Source of the DNA: Euptelea pleiosperma
Taxonomy: Eukaryota; Streptophyta; Magnoliopsida; Ranunculales; Eupteleaceae
DNA length: 64,000 nt
NCBI GenBank assembly: GCA_035048495.1
Contig: CM068547.1
Coordinates: 27,411,913-27,475,912 of the forward strand
Reading direction: 5' to 3'
The position numbers and the translations under genes are program-made. The notes below the pieces were generated by a model. The model had not been told where the DNA came from, did no database searches, and saw only the letters and a program-made list of their open reading frames with translations. Positions 57,401 to 64,000 of the stretch are shown piece by piece; the first letter of the stretch is position 1; each line of letters opens with the position of its first letter.

Positions 57401-57680
57401 GCTGTCGATGTAGTTGGGCAGGCTGGTCGGCCTAAGAGCATCACTGGATTCCAAACACACTCAACCCCAGTACTGTTGGCCGCTGGCGACAGAGCAGAAC
57501 TGGCTACTGAGAAGTAAGCAACCCTAGAATTTTCTCGTTCCTTTGACAGTGCTGGCAGCCTGTAGCCATTGGTGCTTCTTAACTGAAATTTCTGCTCTGT
57601 GCAGATACATTCCACTTACGCCCATCCTTGAAGGTTTTGTCATCTTGAAAGAGAACCCAGATTACCAAGAGGACCGCTAG
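32669..57680 (+). CDS. RPN1: 26S proteasome regulatory subunit RPN1 (PSMD2 family), 25 exons
   Basis: Exons: 32669-32779, 32880-32980, 33070-33190, 33273-33332, 34200-34267, 36918-36960, 37806-37874, 38067-38105, 38188-38270, 40760-40874, 40982-41056, 47029-47187, 52659-52766, 53340-53444, 53532-53672, 53760-53864, 54412-54633, 55332-55445, 55532-55747, 56023-56082, 56152-56265, 56349-56434, 57112-57220, 57335-57513, 57605-57680. They give 2679 nt, or 892 aa plus TAG, with all introns GT-AG and no internal stop. Plant RPN1 is about 890 aa. Residues 20-36 are Lys/Glu-rich. The helical N-terminal part follows, then proteasome/cyclosome repeats at about 415-770 ([72 protein letters not shown]), and a conserved C-terminal domain ending [21 protein letters not shown]1 is a scaffold in the 19S base that contacts the RPT ring and docks ubiquitin, shuttle factors and UBP6. 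Introns 11 (5.97 kb) and 12 (5.47 kb) are swollen by transposons. Confidence 0.97.
33474..34021. mobile_element. CATGG-type hAT-like MITE in RPN1 intron 4 (outer, interrupted)
   Basis: It starts CATGATTCAAAG (33474) and ends CTTTGAACCATG (34021), inverse copies of one another. Inside are the family words 'ccgaaaccgaagcgtttcg', 'tataggacgagactacata' and 'gatacgtttcggtat'. It lies in a TA-rich microsatellite, so its own 8-bp target duplication (TATATAT-like) is only approximate. A second element (33697-34009) is inserted in its right terminal repeat. Confidence 0.75.
33697..34009. mobile_element. CATGG-type hAT-like MITE nested in another copy
   Basis: The 313-bp insert begins CAAGGTTTAAAAGG and ends TTTTTTAAACCATG. 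It is flanked by an exact 8-bp duplication CTTTGAAC (33689-33696 and 34010-34017) that is part of the host element's terminal repeat. The internal arms contain 'ggccgttataacgg' and its inverse. The shared CAWGGTT terminus and 8-bp duplication tie it to the same hAT-like group as its host. Confidence 0.85.
35014..35425. repeat. Tandem duplication, two ~212-bp units, in RPN1 intron 5
   Basis: Unit 1 starts at about 35014 and unit 2 at about 35226. Both contain 'aaattattatgaacctt-gatccattttc', 'gtataattatttattgtaaaataaa', 'ttcttcttttttgcc-gggt' and 'gatcaagtctgattcaag'. Divergence is low and limited to substitutions and small deletions. No gene is affected. Confidence 0.8.
35430..36200. other. 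Unassigned part of RPN1 intron 5
   Basis: The block has a more codon-like composition than its surroundings and short open frames on both strands (for example 35824-36129). I recognise no protein family or transposon ends. It may be a decayed retroelement fragment. Confidence 0.3.
37056..37549. mobile_element. Inverted-repeat element in RPN1 intron 6
   Basis: The left end GGGGCTGAGGTGGTTTTTGTTAAAAC and the right end in reverse complement (GGGCATGTTTGTTAAAACTT) match, and 'gaaaattcagtg' words occur in both orientations inside. The GGGC-TGTTTGTTAAAAC terminus is seen in widespread plant MITEs. Target duplication was not seen, so the superfamily is open. Confidence 0.5.
39126..39340. mobile_element. 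Small GC-rich hAT-like MITE in RPN1 intron 9
   Basis: The termini TGGGGTGTAAATC and (right) TGTTTACACCCGTA are inverse copies. It is flanked by an exact 8-bp duplication AGTACGTA (39118-39125 and 39341-39348). The interior is rich in GGCCC/CGGCCC words, unlike the AT-rich intron around it. At 215 bp it has no coding capacity. Confidence 0.75.
42214..44024 (-). mobile_element. 5'-truncated LINE in RPN1 intron 11, 9-bp target duplication
   Basis: The minus-strand reading contains the RT catalytic FADDT (with a stop just before it, near 43960), the connector [17 protein letters not shown] with FMWDD, and the zinc-binding C-terminus ([19 protein letters not shown]) with KERNRRTF near the end. 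Several frame breaks show it is inactive. The left end is a T-rich tail with a TTTA microsatellite (about 42217-42240). GTTATTTTC flanks it at 42205-42213 and 44025-44033. It is in antisense orientation to RPN1. A separate short LINE 3'-end piece probably lies at about 41977-42110. Confidence 0.85.
44568..44603 (-). mobile_element. Minute (36-bp) LINE-tail insertion in RPN1 intron 11
   Basis: Between exact 12-bp copies of ACAAGTAAATAA (44556-44567 and 44604-44615) lies a 36-bp insert beginning with a T run and a TTATCAGT word, as at the 3' ends of minus-strand LINEs in this window. The long duplication and T run fit target-primed reverse transcription that stopped almost at once. Confidence 0.6.
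45880..46117. mobile_element. CATGG-type hAT-like MITE in RPN1 intron 11
   Basis: This 238-bp element starts CATGGTTTAAAGTTTC and ends TACTTTGAGCCATG. It is flanked by an exact 8-bp duplication TGTTTTAC (45872-45879 and 46118-46125). Its interior matches the copies in introns 4 and 12 ('cgaaacatttcgcccg', 'tataggacgaaactacata', 'gatacgtttcggtatcg'). Confidence 0.88.
47488..48155. repeat. Inverted-repeat element with GAGGCTATAGCCTC words, RPN1 intron 12
   Basis: Both ends carry repeated GGCTATAGCCTC/GAGGC words (47505-47580 and 48062-48132) around an AT-rich centre. The outermost bases (GTTATAAAAAGGC and, at the right, CTTTTTAAAATCTTGAAC) are weakly inverse. It resembles a decayed hAT-like element; the ends are uncertain. 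Confidence 0.4.
50596..51706 (+). mobile_element. 5'-truncated LINE in RPN1 intron 12, well-preserved C-terminus
   Basis: Plus-strand reading gives the plant LINE C-terminal region. It has a [20 protein letters not shown] stretch, [29 protein letters not shown], then the zinc-binding domain [19 protein letters not shown] with CWMCKV and [13 protein letters not shown] (C-x2-C...H-x4-C), a stop at 51259-51261, and on to [16 protein letters not shown]. An A-rich tail closes it (about 51697-51706). RT and endonuclease are missing. It is in sense orientation with RPN1 and has few frame breaks, so it is the youngest-looking LINE here. Exact target duplication is obscured by the tail. Confidence 0.88.
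52172..52397. mobile_element. CATGG-type hAT-like MITE in RPN1 intron 12
   Basis: This 226-bp element has perfect terminal inverse repeats (CATGGTTCAAAG / CTTTGAACCATG) and an exact 8-bp duplication TTTTTGAA (52164-52171 and 52398-52405). It lies in reverse orientation relative to the copies in introns 4 and 11. The paralogous site in duplication copy A (near 50494-50506) reads 'catatttttggaagatg' with no insert, a natural empty site. Confidence 0.92.
52845..53300. repeat. ~450-bp dispersed repeat, copy in RPN1 intron 13
   Basis: It shares with 54780-55240 an ordered series of words: 'gtgtcg-cacat-cc', 'tgtcaccctttattt', 'ggtgtgttcc-tcct', 'tataattgtttgata-tcttccc', 'ttggatagctccatggt-tatag', 'atgtgta-g-a-gt-tctg' and 'gtcagacac'. 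Both copies are in the same orientation. Short inverse words (GTGTTAGACAC type) at the ends suggest a hAT-like non-autonomous element. The copy is diverged and has no coding capacity. Confidence 0.65.
54780..55240. repeat. ~450-bp dispersed repeat, copy in RPN1 intron 17
   Basis: Same family and orientation as 52845-53300. The ends are clearer here: GTGTTAGACACATAGG at the left and GTGTTAGACACCGACACGTG near the right, with ACACGCGTGTCG at the left matching inverted words at the right. Exact borders are not fixed. Confidence 0.65.
56525..56790. mobile_element. Inverted-repeat element rich in GGATAC words, RPN1 intron 22
   Basis: The left arm (ACGATGCCCGGATAC...) and right arm in reverse complement (CTATGATACCCGGATAC...) match. 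Both contain GGACACGGATAC words, and the centre is AT-rich ('caaaatttttattttttcaaagt'). It is a typical plant hAT-like MITE design. Target duplication was not established. Confidence 0.6.
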
Positions 57681-58324
57681 ACCTGTTCTTTATGCAACCA
57701 TCAGCAACAAATCCCCAGCAGCCATTAGTCGGATCCAGTGGACCCACCGCACTAAAGTGAAGGATTCTGCGAGAACAAAAAAAGGGCTGTACTATCCATG
57801 TAAAGTTGCAGATATTTGAATCAAATTGGGGGTCCTATAGTTTAGTTGGCAGACTTGCGGATGTGAAAAATACTTCCGTCTCCCTGTACGAACAGTTTTG
57901 GTGATTGATGCTCTATTTTTTTGGGAAAATAGAAGCAAAAGAGAATTGAGGGAGTGAGGTGTAACCCAAGAGCTTTGAATTGTATTGCAATGCTGATTTG
58001 TTTTATAATCAATCTCTGAGATTTACAAAAAAAATGTATCCCTTTCAGGTTGTTTTTCTAAATATAAAAATTAGTAGAGCTGATTAGCCAGTAAACAATT
58101 GAGAACTAAGTTACTGATTCAGTTGGAATGGCCTCAACTGGAGCAGAGCTGACTTAGTTCAGTTCATGTGGCACCCTTGAGCGTACCGCACTGACCCCAA
58201 CAATGTTTGGCGGCCCATACTTGGATGAATCTATAGCCTCCAAAACTCAAAATCAGCTTGATGAAATCTTTAACTTCGCTTCCAAATACTAGCACAAGCT
58301 GAAATCTCCAAACACCGTGCTCTA
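57681..58324. other. RPN1 3' untranslated region and spacer
   Basis: Sequence after the RPN1 stop has no further frame. T-rich and 'gcaatgctgatttgttttataatc' sequence at 57985-58020 is a plausible plant 3' end, but no strict AATAAA is present. Confidence 0.4.
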
Positions 58325-58340
58325 TTTACTAGTCACTGGG

Positions 58341-58475
58341 ATTTTTTTTTTTTTTTTGTTGGCTCTATGGTAGTCCATTTTTTAAAGCAACCCTTAAACG
58401 TCTCCCTCCAGTTAAGAACGGGACTTGAACCCAGGTCTTTGGGTATGTATGACCAACTGAGCTGTTGGACGTTTC
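58341..58475 (-). mobile_element. tRNA-derived SINE with 16-bp target duplication
   Basis: On the minus strand the head carries Pol III promoter boxes in tRNA spacing: an A box ACAGCTCAGTTGG and a B box GGGTTCAAGTCCC. A short unrelated body and an A-tail follow (the T run at 58342-58357). The 135-bp insert is bounded by an exact 16-bp duplication TTTACTAGTCACTGGG (58325-58340 and 58476-58491). The perfect duplication suggests a fairly recent insertion downstream of RPN1. Confidence 0.85.
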
Positions 58476-58836
58476 TTTACTAGTCACTGGGTGTTGCTAG
58501 CTGGCTTTTAGGGGAATACCCATAACCTGTTTATCACCATTCTAGCAAAGGGTGGTGATCTAAGGGCTGTTATTCATAGAGCAGTGCTGGGGATGGGGGG
58601 CAAACTCAACACATACCCTCAACAATCCTCACTTTGTAAAAGATATTTGATTTATTTTTTTCAGACACATGATTTGTGGGGAACATGTCAGATTGGAGAT
58701 CCGCTCAATGATGTATGTGGTATGGACAAAGTAGCTGTCCACTTGGTCAATCCAGATGTTCTTCTATCAAATGAACGATCTAGGTTCTCAATGCCAGCAT
58801 CAACCTTGTTAACAGTGTATAGATTATGAACTCTCT

Positions 58837-58985
58837 GTTGAAGCGGCGGGATTTTTGAAGTGGATGATTGCGCGCCACATATACCCTTGGTTACTTTTTA
58901 AATGTTTTTTTTTTTTTAACTAAATCCTAAATCCAGGTATATGTGGTGCACGATGCTTAAAAAAAGAAACCGCCGCATCAAAAAA
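58837..58985. repeat. Short inverted-repeat element
   Basis: The left arm (TGAAGCGGCGGGATTTTTGAAG..., then GCGCCACATATACC) and right arm in reverse complement (TGATGCGGCGGTTTCTTTTTTT..., then GCACCACATATACC) match around a poly-T centre. It is a MITE-like foldback of about 150 bp. Target duplication is not clear. Confidence 0.5.
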
Positions 58986-59039
58986 TTTCCCATCAAATTA
59001 GCCCTTCACAGTTTGATTTTAAGCTTAAAAGACCATCGT

Positions 59040-59385
59040 AATCTTAATCATACACAAACAGGAAACAACTAAAATTTTCCAATATAACAAAGCAAAGAAA
59101 ATTTCATTACGTAAATGAAGAAGAATGTCATCGTTAGATTAACTGCAAAAGTAGAAATCACTAAATCAAGAAAAGTAGTTGAATCGTTACATCAATAGGT
59201 GCTTTCTTAAAAACAAACAAGAAAAAGAAGAGGAAAAAAAAAATTATAAAACTTTCCAATATAAAAGCAAAGAAATTCTTTTTTTTTTTTTTTTATTTGT
59301 TTGTAATCAAAGCAAAGGAAATCTTATTACCTATATGAAGAATGTCATCGTTACATCAACTGCGGAGCAGCATCTCAAAGCGACA
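59040..59385. repeat. Imperfect direct repeat
   Basis: The words 'ttttccaatata-caaagcaaagaaa', 'gaagaatgtcatcgtta' and 'atcaactgc' occur twice (about 59070-59150 and about 59245-59365), with a poly-T stretch in the second copy. No gene is supported. Confidence 0.45.
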
Positions 59386-59419
59386 TAGATCCTTCAAGGA
59401 TGCTAGCTGTTCTTTTCCC

Positions 59420-60185
59420 ATTCAAGGAGGTTTCTCCTGAGATCAAAATCCCACAAGGCTCTCTTGACCGTTCCCATTCCAAATGGATGCAATGAATTAG
59501 CCTTTTCGTAGGGATAGAGAATACAAACGGGGGAAGAACTCAATGAGACTACGATCACCACACCATATATTTTCCCAAAATCTAATCCTAGTCCCATCTC
59601 CCAGAACTAGTCTAGCCCCTCTAATACTTTCTCCTTACCCTTGAGAATTCTTTCCAAAAATCCACACCCATATGATAATCTGGACTCTTTTAGTCCAACC
59701 TCCTGATTCCTCTTCATACTTATCAACAATCACTACATGCCACAGGGCTCTCATTTCCTTCTAAAATCTCCAAGTCCACTTTCCCAAGAGAGCCTGATTC
59801 ATCAACCCAACTCTCCTAAAGCCTAACCCTCCTTTCTTCATTGGCAGGCATACTTGTGCCCATTTCACCAAGTGGTAACGAGCAATGTCGTCCTTATCGT
59901 TCCATAACAAATCCCTCATCATCCTCTCGATTATTTTTTTCCACACTCGTTGGGATTGAAAATAGAGACATAAAGTATACCGAAATACTTGAGAGTGTGC
60001 TCCCCCCGCCCCCCCTACTCTGTAAGGAGCTCCAAGGGGAAGAGTGTCATCTACAAACTGAAGATAAGAGATTTCTATTGCTTCCTTACCTGCTCTGAAG
60101 CCAGTCAATTCTCCATTTGATACTCCTTTTGTTATCATTCTTAAGTTGTTGACGACTTCTCTACCAACTAATGCTTCACATTTAT
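59420..60185 (-). mobile_element. LINE fragment with internal deletion
   Basis: Minus-strand reading starts in the RT domain (MITKGVSNGELTGFRAGKEA, then FVDDT in place of FADDT). It jumps past about 90 residues to the connector (KKIIERMMRDLLWNDKDDIA, RYHLVKWAQVCLPMKKGGLG) and continues with RIRFWENIWCGDRSL. The 3' zinc-binding part and A-tail are missing. This is a dead, both-ends-truncated copy between RPN1 and the methyltransferase gene. Confidence 0.8.
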
Positions 60186-60198
60186 ATTGAAGGGTGGC

Positions 60199-60567
60199 GA
60201 TGTAACACGTTGTGGCTTAATTCAAAAGCGTAAGCTAGCACCATTTCTATTACTCTGTGTTGCCATTTGGGCCCACTAACAGCATGGATGTTTAGCCCAC
60301 CCCGTGGTGGATAAACATACCAAAAATCACCATGATTGGTAATCTCTATCCATTAGATTTTAGTACTTTATAAGACGTGATTTTAGCTTTGTATTCAACC
60401 ATTTTTTGACTACTAAAACCAATGGCCAAACAACCTGATTTTTGTATGAATGTCTACCAAGGGGTGGGCTAAACATCTATACGGTTAGTGTGTCCCAAAT
60501 GGCAACGGTGAGTTACAAAAAGGGTGCTAGCTTACACTTCTGGATAAAGCGCTAAGCATGTTACATC
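60199..60567. mobile_element. Long-TIR element (GATGTAAC terminus), copy 1
   Basis: The ends GATGTAACACG and CATGTTACATC are inverse, and the arms continue through 'gtaagctagcacc', 'gccatttggg-c-cacta' and 'atggatgtttag'. It is the same family as 61473-61862 and the half copy at 16250-16465. It has no coding capacity. Target duplication was not found. Confidence 0.65.
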
Positions 60568-61472
60568 CTGGGTTATATATAGTGGTTGGCCACAAGAACC
60601 GACAAAGTTTTCTGGGCATTGTCTTTTCCATGTACAAGTGGCTCACTTGTATATCAATGGAGTTGGACAAATTAGTTGGTGGGCCACCTCTTGGTTGGAG
60701 AATAGCCCAAAGTTCACAAAAGGTGAGTGATGTCCCCTCGATATGCTCGATATGCTCCATCGTGTTCTCAATATTAGTAAACCAATTGATCAAAACGAAA
60801 TTTGGATAAAGCCCCACTTGCTGAACCGATCAATCCATAATAGCTCCATTGATAGAACAAACCTCCTTAATATGAACTTGAATTTGAGCTCAAATTCAGT
60901 TTCAAGTGATGATGAAAATTTCATTTGAGACCCACAAAAAGAAGGCCGAGACCCGAATTCCAAACCTCCTTTCTTGGACTATGATTTTAAAATTTGCAAG
61001 ACCCTTCTCCAATGCATGCAATGGCTTGAGTTGATAGAGATGGAACTGCAAAGACTGAACGCGGAGTTTGACACCTATATTGTCGATCAGGTCTTGAAGT
61101 GTCTCTTGGATTTCGAATTAGTTTTCTGCCTTTACAACTAGGTCGATTCCCAATTAAGCCTTAAGGCTATTCTTGACATTTTGATAGAATTCAAAAGCTC
61201 ATAGCTGGTTTTGCCGAACAACGATACTAGCTTCTACACTCAGAACAACACTTCTCCAGCAGAGTTTGCCAAACACTACTCTAAAAAAAAAAATGCTTCT
61301 CAACAACTGTTTTCAGGGCTTCTAAAGAAGCGCTTTTCGCAGTGCTCTTGTAAAAGTATTCCCAAATAGGGCCTTTATTTCTACAGTGAAGACGATCTTG
61401 CAAATCACATTTTTTTTCTTAGAAAATTTGAATTTGTACAGGTATAACTATGCAAATTAATTTTAGGAAAAA
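60568..61472. other. Gene-free spacer
   Basis: No gene is recognisable. The phrase 'cacttctccagcagagtttgccaaacactac' to 'cccaaatagggcc' at 61250-61375 looks like one end of a GGCCCTATTTGGG-type MITE, but its partner end is not evident. Confidence 0.3.
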
Positions 61473-61862
61473 GATATAACAAGGTATGCCTGAAACTGTT
61501 CATTTGCGGAAGCGGCATTTTTGGTAGTCACGGCTGCCATCTGGGCCCACTGACCGCTTGGATGTTTATCCCACCCTTTGGTGGATATACATACCAAAAA
61601 TCACCTTGATTGGTAATCTATAACCATTAGATTTTAATACTTTTTAGCACCATTTAAGGCGTTCTTATAGCCGTTGAATACAACCATTTTTTGAGTACTA
61701 AAACCAACGGCTAAAAATCATTAAACAAGCTGATTTTTTGTATGAATGTCTATTAAAGGGTGGGCTAAACATCCATCCGGTCAGTGGGCCTAGATGGCAG
61801 TGGTGACTACCAAAAATGCCGCTTCCGCAAATGAAAAGATCTCAGGTATACCTTGTTACATC
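61473..61862. mobile_element. Long-TIR element (GATGTAAC terminus), copy 2
   Basis: The 390-bp element has ends GATATAACAAGGTATGCCTGA and, in reverse complement, GATGTAACAAGGTATACCTGA. A perfect inner arm CATTTGCGGAAGCGGCATTT and its inverse lie at 61501-61520 and about 61814-61833. The arms then continue to 'ggatgttt'. It lies about 320 bp upstream of the methyltransferase start. Target duplication was not found. Confidence 0.75.
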
Positions 61863-62212
61863 ACGACCCTTAATTTTATATTATTTATTATTTAGTGCCT
61901 TAGCTGCATAGCACAGGCATGTAAAAGGCAATGATTTTCGAAGTGGGCCCGTCCCTTGCACATCCGATGAGGCTAAAGAACCTTAGGTGGTCAATTGTTG
62001 GTGGGACCCACTGAGGCCATTTCAATCAAAAGTGGATGGTAGCCATGAATAGCATCGAATTCGACGCACAATGGAGGATCACAGAACAAAAACCATTCTC
62101 AAATTTTGCTTTATTCCTCTGTCGAGCTTAGTAGATAGCGGTCCCACTGTCCAAAAATTGATGATAAAACGGTGGCTCATGAGTCATGAGAGAGAGAGAA
62201 GCAGGGAGAGAG

Positions 62213-62905
62213 ATGGGTATCAGAGAAGTTGAAATCGCGGGCCATAAATTGACCATTCACGAGCTCGACGACGTTTGCGACCCGGTCACAGGACGAGCAC
62301 TCACTGGGTCTTGGTTATGGGACTCGTCCCTTTTCCTGTCCGAGTGGATGGCGAGCGAAGGCCGAGTGGAATTTGACCTGCAAGGCAAGACGGTACTTGA
62401 ACTCGGTGCTGGAACGGGACTGCCGGGTTTAACTGCCGCTCTACTGGGGGCTGGTCGAGTCATTCTTACGGACGTCGCGCTTCTGCTTCTCGGGCTGCAG
62501 AGGAATGTAGACTCTAATGGACTTGGAGACCGAGTCGAGGTGAGAGAGTTGGTTTGGGGATCGGACGAGTCTTGGCTGAGTCATGGTGATGAGTTGGAGG
62601 AGGTTGACTTCGTGCTGATGTCGGACGTGTTGTATGACGCCTCGGATATGGCAGCTCTGGCGAAGACACTGAGGAGATTGTGTGGGTTGGGAACAAGGGT
62701 CTGGTCAGCGAGTGAGATTCGGTCGGTGACCGGTGATTGCCTGGACGAGTTGATGGGTGAAGGGTTTGGAGTCGTTGAGTTACCAAGTCAACTCGGTCCT
62801 TCCTCGTTGACGTCAACGACGGATGGTAGCGATAGCCCACCGGTGTTTGCTATTTTCCATATCGTACTCCCACTCACTCAGAGTGACTTGGTCCCACTTA
62901 ACTGA
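62213..62905 (+). CDS. METTL21-type protein lysine methyltransferase, intronless
   Basis: This open frame gives 230 aa from the Met at 62213; an in-frame ATG at 62186 would add nine residues (MREREAGRE). I prefer 62213 because the upstream codons lie in a GAGA-rich leader and the conserved part begins right after it. The fold is a class I SAM-dependent methyltransferase. Counted from 62186 it shows GSWLWDSS (41-48), motif I VLELGAGTGLPGL (70-82), an acidic motif II (ILTD, D96), VDFVLMSDVLYD (140-151) with the SDVLYD signature of METTL21/EEF1A-KMT lysine methyltransferases, and a C-terminal beta strand VFAIFHIVL. The likely substrates are lysines on chaperones or translation factors; the exact substrate cannot be told. 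AATAAA at 63108-63113 could be its poly(A) signal. Confidence 0.85.
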   Translation: MGIREVEIAGHKLTIHELDDVCDPVTGRALTGSWLWDSSLFLSEWMASEGRVEFDLQGKTVLELGAGTGLPGLTAALLGAGRVILTDVALLLLGLQRNVDSNGLGDRVEVRELVWGSDESWLSHGDELEEVDFVLMSDVLYDASDMAALAKTLRRLCGLGTRVWSASEIRSVTGDCLDELMGEGFGVVELPSQLGPSSLTSTTDGSDSPPVFAIFHIVLPLTQSDLVPLN

Positions 62906-63149
62906 CCCCTGCATGTATCCCACGTGTATGGTTGAGGTTTTTGTAGTAGTATTCTCTTAATGCTGCGCTTGTCTAGTACATCTTTTCCCACTTGTTTCTA
63001 TAATGAAAACAGGTGGGAACCCAACAATTAAAGGACCCACCGAAGAGATCAGATGGTTCATACGAATTCAACCCTTGATTGAATGATGGGCCCCAACCCT
63101 TGCATGTAATAAAATAGAAGAATTAATCTTTTTAACCAAGTGAAAGCAC
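62906..63149. other. Methyltransferase 3' region
   Basis: This non-coding spacer contains AATAAA (63108-63113) about 200 bases after the stop codon and 40 bases before the second tRNA-Ala gene. Confidence 0.45.
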
Positions 63150-63222
63150 GGGAATGTAGCTCAGATGGTAGAGCGCTCGCTTAGCATGCGAGAGGTACGG
63201 GGATCGATACCCCGCATCTCCA
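63150..63222 (+). tRNA. tRNA-Ala (AGC), variant with acceptor-stem mismatch
   Basis: It differs from the other two copies only at position 4 (A instead of G), giving GGGAATG against CATCTCC. This makes an A4-C69 mismatch in the acceptor stem, while the G3-U70 identity pair is kept. The D arm, anticodon AGC, T arm and discriminator A are intact. A TTTTT terminator-like run follows within 15 bases. It may be functional but less stable, or be drifting toward a pseudogene. Confidence 0.9.
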
Positions 63223-63311
63223 TATCTACTATTTTTCTCTCATTATGTTTTGATGGATCAAAGAATTGGAGAAGGTAATTAACCCGAATGTTAAGCCAGT
63301 AATACGAGCAT

Positions 63312-63384
63312 GGGGATGTAGCTCAGATGGTAGAGCGCTCGCTTAGCATGCGAGAGGTACGGGGATCGATACCCCGCATCTCCA
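63312..63384 (+). tRNA. tRNA-Ala (anticodon AGC)
   Basis: The sequence is identical to 27208-27280: acceptor GGGGATG/CATCTCC with G3-U70, anticodon loop TTAGCAT, T arm ACGGGGATCGATACCCCG. It is followed by a T run (about 63393). It starts 162 bases after the 63150 copy, and the 3' flanks of the two share 'catat--tactatttttctc', so the pair arose by tandem duplication of a tRNA plus flank. Confidence 0.97.
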
Positions 63385-63606
63385 TATATTACTATTTTTC
63401 TCCCCCTATGATATGATTTGGTGGACCAGTTGTTAAAGAATATTTTCTCTTTCTTTATTGTGCTTCGTCAGATTTACTGTTAAATGTTCGTTGTAATGGG
63501 ATCACATCAGTCCATGAATTAAAATAATCTCAAATAATCTCAAATAATATTATTTTACTTTTTAAAGGGGAGCCCATATTTGCTCACCCCATTTCCAATC
63601 CTCGGT

Positions 63607-64000
63607 GGACTCCTAGTCGGGGCACACCCCAAAAAGAGAGATCTCTCTCTAAAACTTGGCTGACCGGTGACCGTCGCTGACCACTCACAAAATGAGCCAC
63701 ATAGCACATTTTTAGAGGACATTGAGCATTTAGATGTTTGGCCAATCTCTAGGTGGACCTACAAACCAAAACTCAACTTGATAAGTGATTTCCAAGTGTT
63801 GGATTGGAGCCATTTTCATGGGTTGATTTAACCGTGGGAATTTGAGCATTATTGACCATTATTTGGGGTACAAGATCGAAAGGTTTGAAATTACTGATCA
63901 GGCTGATGTTTGGTTTGTAGGTCCACCTAGAGATTGGCCAAACATCCATACGGTCAGTGCCCTATAAAAATATGCCAAGTGGCTCATTTTTTGGCTCAAT
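63607..64000. mobile_element. Long-TIR MITE copy, cut by the window end
   Basis: It starts with the same words as the copy at 25701 (GACTCCTAGTCGGGGCACAC, then CCCAAAAAGAGAGATCTCTC) and continues through 'gagccacatagcacatttttagaggaca', the central 'aactcaacttgataagtgatt' and the start of the inverse arm ('atccatacggtca'). The right terminus lies beyond position 64000. The G-box core has decayed to CACATAG in this copy. Confidence 0.65.

Noticed and set aside
62257..62840. Minus-strand frames opposite the methyltransferase gene
   Set aside because: They are low-complexity Ser/Thr/Pro/His-rich shadows of a GC-rich coding strand, with no known domain.
1..64000. An organised new defence or metabolic gene cluster
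   Set aside because: The intact genes (CPN10, RPN1, a methyltransferase, tRNA-Ala) are unrelated housekeeping genes and everything else is repeat or pseudogene. No evidence supports a novel multi-gene system.

Overview
The window is nuclear DNA of a flowering plant. The evidence is GT-AG introns of up to 6-7 kb, a chloroplast-targeted chaperonin with a transit peptide, plant-type LRR receptor sequences, plant LINE and Ty1/copia remnants, and very many short inverted-repeat transposons (MITEs). The repeat style suggests a woody, early-diverging angiosperm such as a magnoliid. That is a guess from general impression, not something the sequence proves.

Three protein-coding genes look intact, all on the + strand. 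(1) 16573-25270 is a 7-exon gene for a chloroplast 10 kDa co-chaperonin (CPN10, GroES-like, 135 aa); its 7.1 kb third intron is filled with repeats. (2) 32669-57680 is a 25-exon gene for 26S proteasome subunit RPN1 (892 aa). Every exon joins in frame with canonical splice sites, although the gene spans 25 kb for 2.7 kb of coding sequence. (3) 62213-62905 is an intronless METTL21-type protein lysine methyltransferase. Three tRNA-Ala(AGC) genes are also present, one at 27208-27280 and a tandem pair at 63150-63222 and 63312-63384.

The left end (1121-7636) is a dead LRR receptor gene. Its first part resembles PEPR-type receptor kinases and its last part resembles Cf-9/RLP-type receptor-like proteins. 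It is split by a 4.6 kb LINE that itself carries two later insertions. From 7.6 to 16.1 kb there are only nested MITE-like and hAT-like repeats. From 25.3 to 32.1 kb there are MITEs, Helitron-like units, two Ty1/copia pol remnants and one tRNA. From 57.7 to 62.1 kb there are a tRNA-derived SINE, a LINE remnant and two long-TIR elements.

No new enzyme system or gene cluster is visible, and the three intact genes are functionally unrelated housekeeping genes. The most informative content is the mobile DNA. A CATGG-terminated hAT-like MITE family has four copies in RPN1 introns, three with exact 8-bp target duplications and one with a natural empty site in a tandem duplicate. A long-TIR, Mutator-like MITE family carries palindromic G-box (CACGTG) cores in its arms, one copy about 450 bp upstream of the RPN1 TATA box. 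A 2.8 kb foldback structure lies inside a CPN10 intron. No complete transposase or reverse transcriptase frame was found, so every mobile element here is non-autonomous or decayed.
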